Position numbers and translations under genes: made by a program. Below the pieces are notes generated by a model that saw only the letters and a program-made list of their open reading frames with translations, had not been told where the DNA came from and made no database searches. A stretch of DNA of 7,014 nucleotides, from positions 1-7,014 of the forward strand of contig RDDY01000204.1 of the NCBI GenBank assembly GCA_003852805.1, read 5' to 3'. Origin of the DNA: Chryseobacterium sp. GTDB lineage: Bacteria; Bacteroidota; Bacteroidia; Flavobacteriales; Weeksellaceae. This document shows positions 6,204-7,014 of this stretch, piece after piece; position 1 is the first letter of the stretch, and each line of letters starts with the position of its first letter.

Positions 6204-7014
6204 TTAGACGGCTACGTTATGCTCGCGCAGAGCGTCGTTCAAAGAGGTTTTCAGGTCGGTGGATTCTTTGCGCTTGCCGATGATCAACGCACACGGAACT
6301 TGAAATTCGCCTGCCGGGAATTTCTTCGTATAACTGCCCGGTATAACCACACTGCGTGCAGGAACGCGGCCTTTCAATTCAATCGGCTCATTTCCTGTCA
6401 CATCGATAATCTTGGTGGACGCTGTAAGAACAACATTTGCACCGAGAACGGCTTCTTTTTCCACATGGACGCCTTCCACCACAATACAGCGCGAACCGAT
6501 GAAGCAGTTGTCTTCAATAATCACCGGTGCGGCCTGCAACGGCTCGAGTACGCCACCGATGCCCACTCCGCCGCTGAGGTGTACATTTTTACCGATCTGC
6601 GCACAGCTGCCCACCGTAGCCCAAGTATCTACCATGGTGCCGCTGTCCACATACGCACCAATGTTCACGTAAGAAGGCATCAGAATAACGCCGTTGGCTA
6701 TGAATGCACCTTCGCGCGCAACCGCATGAGGCACAACGCGCACGCCTTTTTCAGCGTAATTCTTTTTTAACGGAATCTTGTCATGAAATTCAAACGGCCC
6801 CACTTCGATGGTTTCCATCTGCCGGATAGGGAAATACAGAACAACCGCTTTCTTCACCCAATCGTTCACCTGCCAACCGTTGTCGGTTGGTTCTGCCACG
6901 CGCAGTTCGCCGCTGTCAAGCCGGGCAACCACTTCGTGGATGGCTGTTTTAGAACTCTCGTCGTTCAGCAGTTCGCGGTTATCCCAAATATTTTCAATCG
7001 TTTGTTGTAAAGTC
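6204..7014 (-). CDS. dapD: 2,3,4,5-Tetrahydropyridine-2,6-dicarboxylate N-succinyltransferase DapD (5' end cut by window edge)
   Basis: DapD transfers succinyl from succinyl-CoA to tetrahydrodipicolinate in the succinylase branch of meso-diaminopimelate and lysine synthesis, in the cytoplasm as a trimer. A frame of 269 codons plus TAA is open to the window edge. The visible start 'TLQQTIENIWDNRELLNDES' matches the N-terminal helix of the family (about 274 residues in E. coli), so only about two residues plus the start codon are missing. 'LDSGELRVAE' and 'WVKKAVVLYFPIR' precede a left-handed beta-helix of hexapeptide repeats: 'LMPSYVNIGAYVDSGTMVDT', WATVGSCAQIGKNVHLSGG and 'VGIGGVLEPLQA', then 'IIEDNCFIGSR' and 'VVEGV'. 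All core motifs are intact. A GTG at 6932-6930 is in frame but is not the start, because conserved family sequence continues upstream. The promoter lies outside the window. The glycosyltransferase gene follows 15 nt downstream. Confidence 0.95.
   Translation of the reverse strand, partial: TLQQTIENIWDNRELLNDESSKTAIHEVVARLDSGELRVAEPTDNGWQVNDWVKKAVVLYFPIRQMETIEVGPFEFHDKIPLKKNYAEKGVRVVPHAVAREGAFIANGVILMPSYVNIGAYVDSGTMVDTWATVGSCAQIGKNVHLSGGVGIGGVLEPLQAAPVIIEDNCFIGSRCIVVEGVHVEKEAVLGANVVLTASTKIIDVTGNEPIELKGRVPARSVVIPGSYTKKFPAGEFQVPCALIIGKRKESTDLKTSLNDALREHNVAV

Noticed and set aside
6153..6770. 205-codon plus-strand open frame
   Set aside because: It is antisense to dapD and has a Cys/His/Arg-rich composition typical of a shadow frame, with no recognisable domain.
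6930..6932. GTG as the start of dapD
   Set aside because: The same frame continues upstream to the window edge with sequence matching the DapD N-terminal helix, so this is an internal Val codon.

Overview
The window looks like chromosomal DNA from a member of the Bacteroidota. Two predicted exported proteins carry the marks of that phylum: a secreted peptidase with a short C-terminal tail of the type IX secretion (T9SS) kind, and a surface protein with a phylum-typical beta-sandwich and Ig-like layout. Start codons lack Shine-Dalgarno sequences, and a TAnnTTTG-type -7 box precedes the central operon. A meso-diaminopimelate succinylase-pathway gene (dapD) would fit Flavobacteriia, Cytophagia or Sphingobacteriia/Chitinophagia better than most Bacteroidales, but this finer placement is inference. 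I see no insertion sequence, CRISPR array, tRNA, rRNA or phage gene.

Layout. (1) Positions 1-1176, minus strand: the N-terminal 392 residues of a large secreted, Ig-like-repeat protein whose 3' part lies outside the window. (2) Positions 1177-1266: a 90-bp AT-rich divergent intergenic region with a candidate promoter for the rightward operon. (3) Positions 1267-5078, plus strand: a compact four-gene operon with junctions of -4, +3 and +3 nt. It encodes an APC-family amino acid permease, a small DUF695-like protein, a PabA/TrpG-type glutamine amidotransferase and a secreted M28 zinc peptidase with a T9SS-type tail. It ends in a strong intrinsic terminator at 5085-5107. (4) Positions 7014-5079, minus strand: dapD (missing only about two N-terminal residues at the window edge), then after a 15-nt gap a family-4-type glycosyltransferase that begins with GTG. 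The two transcription units converge with no spacer, so the rightward terminator lies inside the last codons of the glycosyltransferase gene.

How the genes may work together. The secreted peptidase would release amino acids or peptides outside the cell, and the permease could import amino acids. The amidotransferase subunit would supply ammonia for chorismate amination (folate or tryptophan). The DUF695-like protein has no known role. The linkage of these four genes is the least explained feature of the window. The dapD-glycosyltransferase pair points to cell-envelope synthesis: DapD feeds the meso-DAP/lysine branch for peptidoglycan, while the acceptor of the glycosyltransferase cannot be read from sequence. 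I found no convincing case for an entirely new defence or mobile system here.
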